A stretch of DNA of 64,000 bases from Viscum album (lineage: Eukaryota > Streptophyta > Magnoliopsida > Santalales > Viscaceae): contig OY728136.1 in NCBI GenBank assembly GCA_963277665.1, forward strand, positions 809,435,123 through 809,499,122, read 5' to 3'. The notes under the pieces were generated by a model that saw only the letters and a program-made list of their open reading frames with translations, ran no database searches and had not been told where the DNA came from. Positions within the stretch are counted from its first letter, which is position 1. Each line of letters begins with the position of its first letter. Below are positions 49,301-61,516 of the stretch, piece after piece. A program made the translations under genes and the position numbers.

Positions 49301-51094
49301 AATAATATATTATTTTCATAAAATATCATTAGTGTAAATTTTGACACGATTAATTACATTAACATTAAAAAAATCAATTAAATAAGATAACTTTAAACCA
49401 ATTAATTTATTATAACCCTAATATGTCATATTTACCTATAAAATTCATGTATAACCTTAACTAAGTTAAATTATATTTATTTTAATATTTATAATATCAT
49501 TTAATTCATTGTTTCATTAATTGAATAATCATTGCATCATCATTGTACAATTATTTATGATAACTATTTATTCACTAAAATTTAAAAATTAAAATACATG
49601 ATGTATAAAAAACTTTTATCTTTCATAATAATATATATAGTCTTGAATATCTTATATTTATCCCCCATATTAAAAATATTATGCTTATTAAAAGCAATAG
49701 TGTGACATTTTGTCACTCTCTTTGATTTTAATAATATCCAAGTCATTTTTATGGAAATTTGTCTAGTAAATTATTTAATTCATAAAATTATGTTTTAAGG
49801 GTATAATTAACTTCATAGAAAAAATTTTGGGCAAGTTTTAGTGTTGTTTCTAATAATTATAATTTTATTTTTACCCTTAATTACCAAATTTTCCTTTAAC
49901 CGTGGTAAAAAAAATTACCAAAGTTACTATTCATATTGCCCAAAAATAAAACAAAAAAATTTACTAAATTTTTACCTTATAATTAAAAATATGGAATCAT
50001 TTTTTAAAAACTAAATTCAAAAAATATTCAGAAATTAATTTAAAATCAATTACACAAACGTAATGATACAATAGGTTTTTAAAGTAAAAACATTCAAAAG
50101 TTTGAAATGTTTTTATATCTAATTTCAATGTGAAATTGATTTCAATGACCTAAATTATATTAACTGATATAATATTTATTTTATTATACATTTAAACCAA
50201 TCTAAAAAATAATTTAACACTACAAAATATTTAGATGAAAAAATATTTTTTAATTAAAATTCATTATTTTCCACTATTCATAAAATCATGAAACTTATCA
50301 GAAAAACACCAAACATTAAACCAAAGTAAATTTTGATATTCCAATTTCAAATAAGAAGTTTATTTTTTCAAATATAATTTATAAAAGTGTGAAAAATTAT
50401 ATTTAAAATGGGTTCACCCTTAAAAGGTGTAAAAATTACCCTTTTGATTTATATATCATTTTATTTATAAAATTGGATTTATTTTTATCTTATTCCTATA
50501 AAATCTATTAGATGGTCATAAAAAATTATTGAATATTTTATATAAAAAATTTATTAAAAACATTCATCAATAGTGGGTTTTTTAATTTATTGAGATAAAA
50601 TGGTGTTTGTACGTAGAAAAATAGTTTTCTTAGAAAAAGAATTTCTTTATTTTAAAATAGTTATTAATTTAATTTATAGATAATTGATAACCAAAGGATT
50701 CAATTTATATACATTTTTAAATCATATTTTCATAATTTAGTTAATCTTATTTGTAATTTCTATTCTGATGACTAGGTGGTAACTATAATAATATTTTAAT
50801 ATTATTATTAATAGTATATTATAGTTTAGTAAAACTTAATCTTTTGTGTAACATAAGATATCAAAATAACTCGTAATTATGTGTAACACAATCCAAACAT
50901 AGTGTTTCATGAACTAAATGATAATGTAAGTATTTCATGTAGTGCAATCTTAACTTGATGATGTGTATAAAACAACCCAAAACTTAATGCTTTTTTATAA
51001 CAAAATCTATATTCAGTGTTGTGTGAAATGAAAAATAATGAAAACATTAAATTAATTCAGAAAAAAATATTTCAGAAAATTTTGGGGTGTTACA
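46332..51094 (-). repeat. Element C right (5') LTR
   Basis: Uninterrupted partner of 30153-33304 plus 42665-44317. Divergence is higher than for the LTRs of B. Includes the triplicated module at about 48200-48640, a (TA)n run near 48310 and the empty target site of D at 49441-49445. Confidence 0.9.
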
Positions 51095-51790
51095 ATATCC
51101 TAGATGATACTAGGCATGATCAACTAGGATTTACCTATCTTTTTCCAAAAAAGAACTTTACAACATAGTATATCTTATAATGTATCATACATATCTATCT
51201 AGATAAATGGTCGGTATCTATTATTAAAGGATAATTAAATCAAATAAAGGTGATATCCTTATAAGACACTAATGTTTAGAATGAAATATTGAAACATATC
51301 CTCTAATATCTAGATAATCCTCTCTCACTATCCATCGGTCTAAGGATGAAAGGTAATACTCAATTTCACCTAAGACCCTAATTCTCGCTAAAGTCCTTAC
51401 CAAAACTAAGATGTATAACACAGGTCTATTTTATATATGATATTTACATGTACACCATAAAGCTTCATTATCTCTCTAACATATAATTTTTTAGTTCATC
51501 AACTGAGGAATCTTCTATAATATGTTGGAATTGAACCATCTTGGATCTCGGTATACTAGTTATTAAATCTATTATGATTGCATCACACTTCCATACAACT
51601 ATAGGAAGTGATTAAATAGTACCATAAGGATTCTTATATTATATCTTCACCTGCTAGTAGGTAATTAAAATAGATATGAACCTTGAAAATTCCTTCATTA
51701 ATTCAGGCCACTATAACTAGAGACATATATCACAGTACATCTCCATGATCCTAGGTTGTATGACCAACCTAAAATAATGGTACTCCTTTG
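51095..51790 (-). pseudogene. Element E integrase remnant
   Basis: Minus strand: a degraded zinc-domain region near 51640-51730, IIIDLITSIPRSK near 51560-51600 (first Asp), TFHP then TDG near 51330-51350, and ILEDMF. After that come FNNRYRP and a CWEE-like segment right up to 51100. Similarity therefore runs to the very edge of element C and stops there. Many stops. The integrase C-terminus should lie further left but is not found on C's other side. Confidence 0.75.
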
Positions 51791-53290
51791 GCACTTCCCC
51801 CCTTATACTTGTATAGATGACGAGTATCCTATGAAAAAATAAAGAGAAATTAGAATCCTAAAACGATCCATCAATTATATCCCCATAATTGGGTTTAACA
51901 TAGTCAAAATGAGAGTTCTAGTGGTCCTTGAAATGTTCCACAATAGATGGCGTAAGATTGATGTGATGTAGTCATACTATACTACAATATTTAATCACAT
52001 ATAAGTGTAATTAAACCATGAGAAACATAAATATCCATTATGTATTCATGTCTAATACCTTTTAATAATGAATCTTCCTTTTCCTCTTCCTTAATTTGAT
52101 TATTAATCATCCTAAAAATGTGTTTTAGGTAAAGGAATATTTTAAAATTTATGTTTCTCATTTATGAATTCAACTTTATTACAAGAAAAATAACATATAA
52201 TTTTAGATCATGGGTAGGGTGGTTCTTTTTATGAGAATAAATCTATCTAAAACTATATTTCATTACCCAATGATCCTATTTAAATACCCAACCAATACCC
52301 ATCAAGGATGCATCACAGTACACCTAAAATAGTTCACCTGGTTATGGTAGGTTGAGAACTAGAGTTGAGGTTAACTTCTTGTTCAGTTATTAGAAGGCAT
52401 ATTTTCATTGATTAAACTACATAATATTAGCTCCCTTCTTTTCCAAAGTAGACCGTGGATAAAATAATTTTGAAAATTATTGAATAAAGTGGTGGAAATT
52501 CCCCATGATCTCAATGAAACTTTTAATTTTTTACACATTTTATGGATACTTCCATGAAATTAATGATTTCACCTTTTCAAGGTCCACTAAGATACCCACT
52601 TCAGAGATAAAATGTTAAAGGAATTTAACTTCTCATACCTAAAAAGAGAATTTTTACAACTTAGAATATAAATGGTTCTCCCATAAGGTCTCTAAAATGA
52701 TGTGAAGATATTTTTCATGTTTATCCTAAGACTTGGAATAAACCAGGATATCATTCATAAGGACCAAAAAAATGAGTCCAAGAATGAATGAAATATCATG
52801 TTCATAAAATCCAAAAACACAATAGGATCATTAATTAGCACAAAATTAATGACTAAAAAATCAAAATGACTATACTAACTCTAGAAAGTAGTCTTAGGAA
52901 GTTCTTCTAATCTTACCCAAAGTTGGTGATAACTTGATCGAAGTCCATATTTAAAGATCCATATTTTTTCCTTTTACTAATAAAAGTTATCATCAATTAT
53001 AGGTAAAGGTTAGTGGTTCGTAATAATGACCTAGTTAATTTCTATTAGTCTACACACAAGTATAGAGTCTCATCATCCTTTTTAGAAAAAGTACTATGAA
53101 ACCTAAGAATACATTATCAATCTAATGAATCCCATGACCTAAAGATTTTCCAACTAAATCTTCAACTCTCACAACTCACTTGGAGTCATTTAATATATAG
53201 GTATGGAAATAGGATCAGTTCCAAGAAGAATATCAATGATAAATTCCACCTCTACCTTAGGTGTAATCTAAATAAGTCTTCAAGAAAGAT
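51791..53290 (-). pseudogene. Element E RT and RNase H remnant
   Basis: Pieces from the right: VEFIIDILLGTDPISIPIY and MTPSEL near 53180-53260, MGFIRL, LYTCV for the LCVDYR block near 53050, NDILVYSKS near 52745 (the catalytic box with one Asp changed to Asn) and FIEIMGNFHHFIQ near 52500. Then an RNase H-like zone with little left near 52260-52330. The order and text match gypsy pol. Stops every few residues. Confidence 0.78.
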
Positions 53291-53870
53291 ACCAGGTTAG
53301 AGATCCACCACTAATATCAAACCAAACATTCATTATTAATCCACTAATTTGAGAATTAGACAATCCATTTCTATATTAATAGTCATGAACTACCTCTAAT
53401 CAGGACTCACTTGAAAATTTTGAATCTATCACTCTCTTTCAAAGGTATATTTTGTATCAGTTTGAAATGATAAGGATACCCTTAAAGAATAACAATAAAT
53501 ACAATATTGGAATTGAATCATCTAATCCATTTCCAAAATCACATCAAATGGATCCATCATTAACACTATAAAACCATAGAAAAAACCTATAAAGAGATAT
53601 GACCAAGTCATAAGATGGAAACTTCTGGGTTTTCTCCACCCTCATCCCCTAGGGTATCAAGACTCCTATAAGAAAATTAGTATTCCACTTTAAGATTCAT
53701 AATAGATAACAATTTGATATAAATAAAATAATGAAAAGGAATTTTACTAAATAGGAACAAGTTAGAGTAGGGTATACCTATAATAGTACCTTTACTAGTA
53801 TATAGGCTTACTCTAGTATTTCCTTTATTTTTATCCACAATATACACTTTTTGAAGTTTCCCAATCATGA
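53291..53870 (-). pseudogene. Element E protease remnant and linker
   Basis: PFDVILEMD near 53510-53545 on the minus strand matches the second conserved protease block (VILGMDW). The DTGA motif is not found. Gag is missing: gypsy similarity fades by about 53870. Confidence 0.6.
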
Positions 53871-56800
53871 TTCAAGTATCACTAAGAGGGGGAGGGGTGA
53901 ATCAGTGATATATTTTTCTTTTATGTTTCCTTACTTTTGAAACAACCTTCACGACTTGTTAAATATTTATTTCCCTACTGAACAAAATTAAAAAATACTT
54001 ATATAGGCACACAATAATTTACAAGGTTCACTACTCAAAAAGAGTATCTATTTCCTTGGTATGTTTTGGAAACAATCCAATACCACACAATCCACTAGAA
54101 AATAATCCTTTTGTGTGGAATACAATGAGTAGGATATGACCTTACACTTGTGTAGCACTTTCAAAACAAGAAAATAGTGAGTTTGATTCTTATAGAACTG
54201 AATTATGAAAAATAATGTTTCGGTTATTCTTGATCAACTTTCAAAAATGTGATCTTTCAAAACAAATCTTCTCTTTCCTAACCAGAAGCTGGTAAGAACT
54301 TCATTGAGTCATTCATGAACTATACTACTTCCTCTGTAAACTGTCTGTATCCTCCATGAACTACCTATATCCTCCATGAAATTAATTTCACCACATGGTG
54401 TGAGTGATTTGTAGATATCCTTCCTCTTCCATGTAACATCCCTACTTTTTAGATTCCAGATTCTTCTGTAGACCATCGCTTCTTCATGAATGGTTAGTTC
54501 TTCTGTAAATCGCCTCTCCTACGCAGCCTCTTTTACTTTTTGGGATATAGTGCCCTAAAAACTTCTTATATGTACTATCCCCATGAACTTTATCAATCCC
54601 ATAAATGATTCTCTGTGAATTGTTTCTTCCTTCATGGAAACTATCCTCTGAAAACTAATTCCCTTCATGAAAACTATCCTCTGTGAACTACTTCCCTTCA
54701 CGGAATTCTCCTTCATAAACTACTCTAAACTTATCCACATTTCATCCCGTAGAAATGATATATTCTTATAAATTTTTCTCTAAATTAAATATGGGATTAT
54801 GGTCCATTGTATAGGAAAATAAATATTAAAATTTTTCTAATCTGATTTCCCCAAAGTTTCAATGCAGTATAACCTTCACTGCATACAATGATCCTCCCAT
54901 TAACCATTTTTCTCTTTGCAATCTGCATATTAACATTATTTTTTTGCAGTGTCTAATTAAAAATTTGAATGGATAACCACATCCATTCTTAAAATAACAA
55001 CCTTTTCCACAAACGTCAAGCCTTATGAAAAATACAGTCCTCCCATGAATCGTTTCTCATACGCGGTATGTGTATTACATTTCGCGGTATGCATAGCGCT
55101 TCTATGCAGAATCCTTCCTTTGCCAATTTTCCTTCTTCACTCTTTATACCTCCTATGAGGTCTTAAAAATATCCTTTATGGTCCATAAACTATGTTTCAC
55201 AAACTATTTTTGTGAAAACTCATTCCTTTTCCATAAATCAAACTCCTGATTTTGAGGCCCAAAAATTTGGCAAACATTAGTAAATGGCACAACCTTAAAA
55301 ATATTCTTCAACAAGAACACTCATGATGATTCAAGGTCATATATATTATTTGAAAATATTATAATTTAATCATGAACATTATAAATAATGATATTCAGAC
55401 TTTGATCGATCACCTTTAGCATCATCATATTTTTTTAGGAAAGTATTGAAACTTCCCTATCTTCCAACAATATCTTTTTTTCTAATCAAAACTGAATATG
55501 ACTGGAAACACCTTTACTCCCCCTTTCCTTCATAAGGATTGAATCACAAGTTATCCAAATAACTTAATATATTTTTGAAATACAAATCATTAAATCATCA
55601 TCATATTTTCAAGGCTTTTACAAAGTGAATTGATTTATCCTTTTTTACAACAAAAGACAATACTCTTTAAAAATAGAATTTTATTACTTACAAAAACCTT
55701 CTTCATGTAACTTGGTCTCAACACTTTTCCTAAAACATCATATTTACATTGAGGTATAAAATCTTTCCTTATAGGATGTTACATAGCTAAAAAACCTAAC
55801 TTTTTGTTTCCCATCAGATCAAGTCCATTGGAAGGTGGTATACTACATCTAGTAAATCGAGCAGCTAAAAATATTATAAGTCCTAAACTACATATAATAA
55901 TGGCCTAACACCTACTAATTACCTTATCTCAAAAAATATTTTTAGATAGTTGTAAAAACCAAAAAAATCACTACTTTTCTTCAAAGGTTGAATTATTCTT
56001 GATATTACCCTAATGTCCATACAGGTGGCCTTCTTAAATGAGATAAAATTGAAACACCTTCACTTCGTCCATCACATAAAATCTCATCTTGACTCAAATC
56101 TACTCAATCTAATTTCTCCCTTATGAAGGAATTAGATTTTTTAACTTCTTATTTCATGATTCCTCTATCATAGGATCCCACCATCATCGAGTAACACATT
56201 CAATTATAAATATACCTACACACTCACAGTGTTGTAGAGGTCATTCAATATAAAAATAGAGGAAATGGATATTTTGAATCCATAATTTGACTTATTTTTG
56301 GGGTAGTACACCCTATAAGGTTGATGGAACCTCTATAACCATTGGTTCTCTTTAAAGTAACCCCTTTCACATAGTATGAAATAGTTGGAAAAGACTCCTC
56401 AAATCTTGAAAGTTAATAGATGGTTTTGTTAATGGATCGTGCTCATCCATTCCTTCTTACATTAAAGGTGGATATTTAATGAGGTGAAATTATCTACAAT
56501 TTAAGAAATAAAAATATAAAATCCCCCTTCTTTCTAAGGATTGGATAGCTCAAATTTCAACAACTAAATTATATAAATTAGGCTTAAACCCTCATTTCCT
56601 CTCTCTCTCTCTATCTCTATTATCAAAATGCTTCAAAAACTAAAAAAATCATAGATGTTTTAATATATCTATGAATGTTTTAAAAATAATTTAAATTCAT
56701 GTATAATGTGATTTAAAAATAACATGGAAGAAAAACATCCCAATTATAAATTTAAATAATCAAACTTTCTAAAAAGGTGGTCAAATGTTGATTCATATTG

Positions 56801-57169
56801 ACCTACTTGTTAATAATAAATATATATAAAAATGATATTTATTTATTTTTAATGTTTTAGTTATTAAAAAATTACTATTGATCTCATATATAATATAATT
56901 AATAATAAGGGCAATTAATATGACATATAGTCCCACCAGTTCCTACCTATTGATTCCTAATATAATGCATGAAACTCAGGTACCTAAGTCAAACTCAAAT
57001 TGAGGGAAAGAACGTGGAATTATTATACCACCCATGGAAACTTAGGATTCTACCAAATTTATATTAGTTATGAATATTTATGGGTTACTTAATGGGTCCC
57101 AATAGTCCTAGCTTCTGGTTACTCTTAATCCCCATATCTAAGATCCCTTAATTTCAACTCTAGTATAAT
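53871..57169. other. Unassigned repeat-like DNA
   Basis: Starts with AAGAGGGGGAGGGGTGAATCAG, a phrase resembling text found in plant LTR elements. No ORF over 60 codons. 54300-54730 is a degenerate CTTCATGAA / CTCTGTGAACT repeat field. 55040-55110 repeats CGCGGTATG. A (CT)n run lies near 56600. No protein homology seen. Confidence 0.4.
54300..54730. repeat. Degenerate short tandem field
   Basis: Many imperfect copies of CTTCATGAA/CCTCTGTGAACTA, about 20-35 bp apart, with CATG palindromes in most. Confidence 0.5.
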
Positions 57170-57570
57170 TTTGTAACAATTATGACATAATTACCCAAAC
57201 AGCACTGAGTCAGTCATCATAACACTTCAGGTGAACCTCTTAGACAATATAGGATGGTGTAAATATTATGGGTGAATAAAATTCTTGTGGGATATTTTTT
57301 TACCCCCTTAGAGACTAATAATAATTAAATGATATTTCACACCAAAATTTTAGCATCACCCTTAGGGTAAATAGAAATTATTCTCAAAAACAATAATGGA
57401 ATCCATATGTACCTATTTAAATAGTTATACTAACAATAGATAATGAAAAATATATATATAAATACACACATATTAGACATAATTCGAAAACATCTACAAG
57501 TTTTTGTAAAGATAAAAATTGGGGAAAACATAGAATGTATAGTTACTATGCTAAAATTATCCTAAGGATA
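57170..57570 (-). repeat. Gypsy-type LTR start, paralogue of 15610-16030
   Basis: TGTAACAATTATGAC follows a degraded PBS-like CTCTAGTATAA. The following 400 bp match 15610-16030. Probably the start of the 5' LTR of a minus-strand element. Confidence 0.5.
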
Positions 57571-58377
57571 AAAAAAGGTGGGCTATCAAGTGAAATTTTA
57601 AATCAAAAAAAAACATTTTTTTCATTAATAAAAACATTTTTCCCTTTATTTCTATTCTTATTTTTGAGTTGATCTATGTTTGGGTAAGGTTCTAAGGTAT
57701 TTGAGAACCTTAAGGAGGATTAAGGGTGCTTTTGGTAACCTTTTTGGCCAAAACTAGAGGCTCCACACCATGTAAAAGGTGTTTGTTTCATAAACCTACA
57801 GTGTAGATGAGTCCATACTAAAGAGGAAAGGGATTAACTATGGTGATGGTGGCTAATGAAAGTTGCATAATAGCCTTTTTCATGGAGGCTATGTCATGTT
57901 GGCTTAGACCACATCACAAAACTCTTTCTCCAGGTTAGTTACAGATTGTTGGTCCATCCTTTAGTCTTTTAGAGTTAAGCCTGCTGATAGGATTTTATAA
58001 TTTTGATTTGAGTAATGTATTTTTGAATTTAAGAGGATCCTTTGTTTCAGAATTCAAGAGTCTTAAATGAGGTTTTTCATGTGAAATGATCCCCTATAGA
58101 TATTTTTTTCTTTATTAGCTTTATTATTGTTTTGAAACTCTGAAGGATTGTATAAATGACTCCATGTTGTATAAATCTTCCTTATATCATAGTAGTTTGA
58201 ATTTTAGAGTAGTTATATACCACAGTCTTCTAAATTTTGTTGTAGAGCTCGTTTTTTGATGTTTTCCATGATCTAGTACCTAGTTCTTCACCATGGTGGT
58301 TCATTCCCATGCCACAACCATTTGAAATTTATTATAGTGGTCTCTCCTAGTGAAACCTTTCATTGTAGTGGTTACCT

Positions 58378-58419
58378 CTATGCCATGGTGGTGGTTTTAA
58401 GTACACCTCCATGGCATAG
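58378..58419. other. 16-bp inverted repeat in element F LTR
   Basis: CTATGCCATGGTGGTG and its partner CACCTCCATGGCATAG pair at 15 of 16 positions across a 10-nt spacer. Confidence 0.75.
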
Positions 58420-58972
58420 TGCCCTCCTTTCACCCTAGAGCCTTATAAATTTTTAGAATACCTTCCAACTAAGCTTGAAGTCTTCTGATGATCAATCTAC
58501 AGTAATAATTGGTTCTAACCTTTGGATTTTTTATCCTTTAATTACTCTAAAACCATTATTATGTTGTATTGGAATTAGTTCTATGGGTCCTTGGAGGGTG
58601 ATCATGTTTTGATTGGTGTAAAAATGTGGTTCAGGTGACGACACCTTTGACAAACCATTACATTAACATTGAAAATCATGAGGTAGTAAGTTCCTTACTT
58701 TTATGGTCTATGTATACGGTGTTAGAATGATATAGTGTTTATTTTTTATTAACCCATTCTTATTATGAGTTACATGTGTGTGTTTGAATGGTTATGAGGC
58801 ACTTGATTATGACCATGTGATTATGCGTGGCTCATAACATTTGATCTTGTTATTCCTTATTATTCCTTACTAAGACATGTATTGGATTTTGTGTTGCATA
58901 GCTTGTGGAACTATGTATCAGGTATCAAGATGATTAGTTGGATCCTTGAGGTTGGTATGATGCGGTCCAAAC

Positions 58973-59108
58973 ATCTTTAAAGGTGGGCATGGTTATCCCT
59001 ATAGAGGTATATGTATAAGTGGCTAGTTAACCAACCTGACACGGTCTAAGTTTCCTTAAAGGTGGGAATGGATATCTTTATATAGGTATGTGCATAAGTG
59101 GATGGATA
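58973..59108. repeat. Tandem duplication, unit about 70-80 bp
   Basis: Two copies of GGTC(C/T)AA...CTTTAAAGGTGGG...GGTAT(A/G)TG...ATAAGTGG. Confidence 0.75.
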
Positions 59109-59907
59109 GAAGATATTGGTATGGGATTCTTATAGACTTGGGTTGTGTGTGTTTAAAAGGATATCCAACTAGTGATCGATGTAGAGGAATGTTCAACATT
59201 CCTGATGAATAACACCATCTGGATGGGGTGAGTTTTGTTACCTTAATGTGCTACTTTATTTACTTATCTGACATTCTTACCCACAATGAGTCAAGGAAAG
59301 TGGGATCAAGGTTCATGGAATCTTGGTCAGCACATGGTGACTTGGAACATTTATAGTTTTTCTCTATTTTAGTATTTACTTATGTCCTGACATACACTAT
59401 TATATATTATGTGCACTTATGTTATGAATAAATTGGTGGTGTCCTATTGAGTCTTGCACTCACACCCTACTGGGGAATTTCAGTTTGATTATAGATTTCA
59501 TGACTATAAACCCAGGGAAGTGTATGGTCCCTATGGTGTATGGCTTAGTAGAGGAGTATGGAGTTAGAATCAAAATGGGACAGACTCTGGAGGATCCATT
59601 GTTCATTTATTTATTTACCCATCACTTATTTTACTTGGTTTAGCTTACCACTTTGGGATCCTATTATCACTTGTATGACTTTTACACTATGTCTCTATTT
59701 CCACATGACTACTTTGATTATTTATTATCATGTTTGTTACTATTATTTTTTAAATTATTAATGTAATTATATTAAGGGAATAGTTTCCCCATCGATTGAT
59801 TTAGACCCTCGCTACAAGTCAGCAACCACATGTGTATGAGGAGGTGCACATGAGGTCATTTGAACCTTTATCTCAAACCTGGTGGTTTAGGTAAAGGTGT
59901 TGAAAAA

Positions 59908-59919
59908 TGGTATCTGAGT
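59908..59919 (+). other. Element F primer binding site (tRNA-iMet)
   Basis: TGGTATCTGAGT, 10 of 12 to the usual site. Confidence 0.65.
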
Positions 59920-60539
59920 AAGATTTACTATCTTATTTATTCTCCTTTAATTGATTTGGGACACAGTATACTAGAGATAGGATGTATGGGACTCGGGAAA
60001 TGGAACTGTGATAGTAGCTAACGGTCTCATTGTCATGGATCTCTGGTTTTTCATAAAGTGTGTGGAATTTTGTTTTGTTGTTACCATTTATTAAATTCAT
60101 CATGGGTGATACACCTGATTTTGATATGTGATTTAATATATTTTGGGTGAGTTCATGTATCATGACCAGGAAAATAGGTTCACATTCCATTTATGTATTT
60201 ATTTTTTGTGTTGTATATTAGATCTTTAATTAAATTTCTTTATTTGTGTTATTCATTTAGGATAGTTTTTTTAATTGTTTGATATATATTTATTGTAATT
60301 AATTGGTTGAACTAAGCATGTTGTGGTGTTAGTGTGTGTGTGTGTGTGTGTGTCTGGTTATGATTAATGTGCAGGGATAGAGACAAAGGTTAGTTTTAGG
60401 AGGGTTATACCTTGTGTTCAGGGTAAATCCCTAGGGAAGACTTTGTATGATCCCATAGGCTGTTTAGGACTTATTTATGTTCCTAATGTACTTTATGTTG
60501 TAAAGATGCTACCTTAAAGATTTTTGATGCGACTACCAA
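59920..60539 (+). other. Element F untranslated leader
   Basis: Non-coding, with a (GT)11 run at 60332-60353. Confidence 0.5.
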
Positions 60540-61330
60540 CTGTAGAAACCTAGGATGATCTTGTGCCACCACTTATGGTGTGGGAGGATGTACCCTAGTA
60601 TGCACCTGTACTGGTATAGGTGATCTAAGATGCAGAGCCCGTTCGTCCCAGAATCTTTTGGATAGTGCCCATCCATGGGGAATCCACTCAGGGGACCATG
60701 ATATACCATGCTTGGGATTTACAGCTCTATCATCCTCTAGTGTTCCAAGGCATTGGTGGTCCGTGGGACACAGAGGACTGGCTAGAATTTATTGATATCA
60801 TTTTAGCTGGTCTAGAATCATGAGTAGGGGTGAGTGATTTTAACAAATTTTATGCTTCAAGGACCCATCAAGAGATGGTGGACTACCATGATTTTGGCTA
60901 GGATATGAGAGGGACTTACTTGGGTGACCTTCACGGGTCCATTTCTCAAGTAATAGTTTCCTAAAACAATAAATCTTGACTATTCACAAGAGTTTATAGA
61001 GTTATGATAGGTCTCTATGAATATCTATAAATACTCTGTTAAGTTTATGTATTTACATTTTTTATCATTTTTTGGTTGGTAATGAGGAATAGAAGGCTCG
61101 AAAGTTTGATATAGGACTTCGATCGGAGCTCATACATCAGGTCGGGGGATTTGACCTGACAATGTACTCACAGGTGCTTTGCAAATATTTGGACTTTAAG
61201 AAGGGGATAGAGGAGGATATGGAAGCAGGTTTAATTCTGACCCATGAAAAGATAGTGAATAATATTTCTCTAACTAATATGGGATTATCTGCTGGTAGTA
61301 GGAAGAGGAAGGTGGACCAGGAGTAGAAGG
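60540..61330 (+). pseudogene. Element F gag remnant
   Basis: Plus-strand pieces in order. First, VFQGIGGPWDTEDWLEFIDI near 60738-60800, the start of the retrotransposon gag core. Then a degraded WW region near 60870-60935. Then ARKFDIGLRSELIHQVGG and LTMYSQVLCKYLDFKKGIEE near 61095-61215, followed by a basic SAGSRKRKVDQ tail. Gag builds the particle that carries element RNA. Stops and frameshifts separate the pieces. Nucleocapsid and pol do not follow; a CACTA-like insert begins at 61517. Unlike A-E, this element points right. Confidence 0.75.
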
Positions 61331-61516
61331 GTAGCATAAAGTTGAGTTAGAGCATGAATTATTCAATATTTTCTTGGTAGATGATTCCAATAGGTGATAA
61401 AATTGTTGGATAAGAGGGAATTGTAGAAATGATTTCAGGAATCCATCTATGTAGAGGCATAATTGTGGAAAGTCTAGTCATCTTTGATGATTTTTCTCAA
61501 AGATCTCTTGGAGGGG

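Larger units (their letters stand above)
30153..51094 (-). mobile_element. Element C: gypsy-type LTR element with oversized LTRs, nested host of D
   Basis: Left LTR 30153-33304 plus 42665-44317 (about 4.8 kb once D is removed), interior 44318-46331 (2.0 kb), right LTR 46332-51094 (4763 bp). Inner borders have a PPT-like TTCTACCCC and a tRNA-iMet PBS. LTR ends are TATAATGACC (TG probably mutated to TA) and GTGTTACA. LTR termini, PPT-side interior and leader resemble element A, so C is likely a shortened relative of A. The interior keeps only a gag zinc-knuckle piece. No clear target duplication: left flank ATCAC, right flank ATATC. Confidence 0.85.
57571..59905 (+). repeat. Element F 5' LTR (left limit unresolved)
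   Basis: No coding content. It ends before a tRNA-iMet PBS, and the text near 59440-59500 (GAGTCTTGCACTCACACCC) resembles the U5 zone of plant gypsy LTRs. Contains an 80-bp tandem duplication (about 58973-59100) and a long hairpin (58378-58419). The left boundary lies between 57571 and about 58000 and could not be fixed because no second copy is in the window. Confidence 0.5.

Noticed and set aside
53677..53868. 63-residue frame beside element E
   Set aside because: No family features, high A+T, lies in decayed protease upstream DNA.
60580..60795. 71-residue plus-strand frame in element F
   Set aside because: Overlaps the gag remnant in a different frame; gag motifs are in the other frame.
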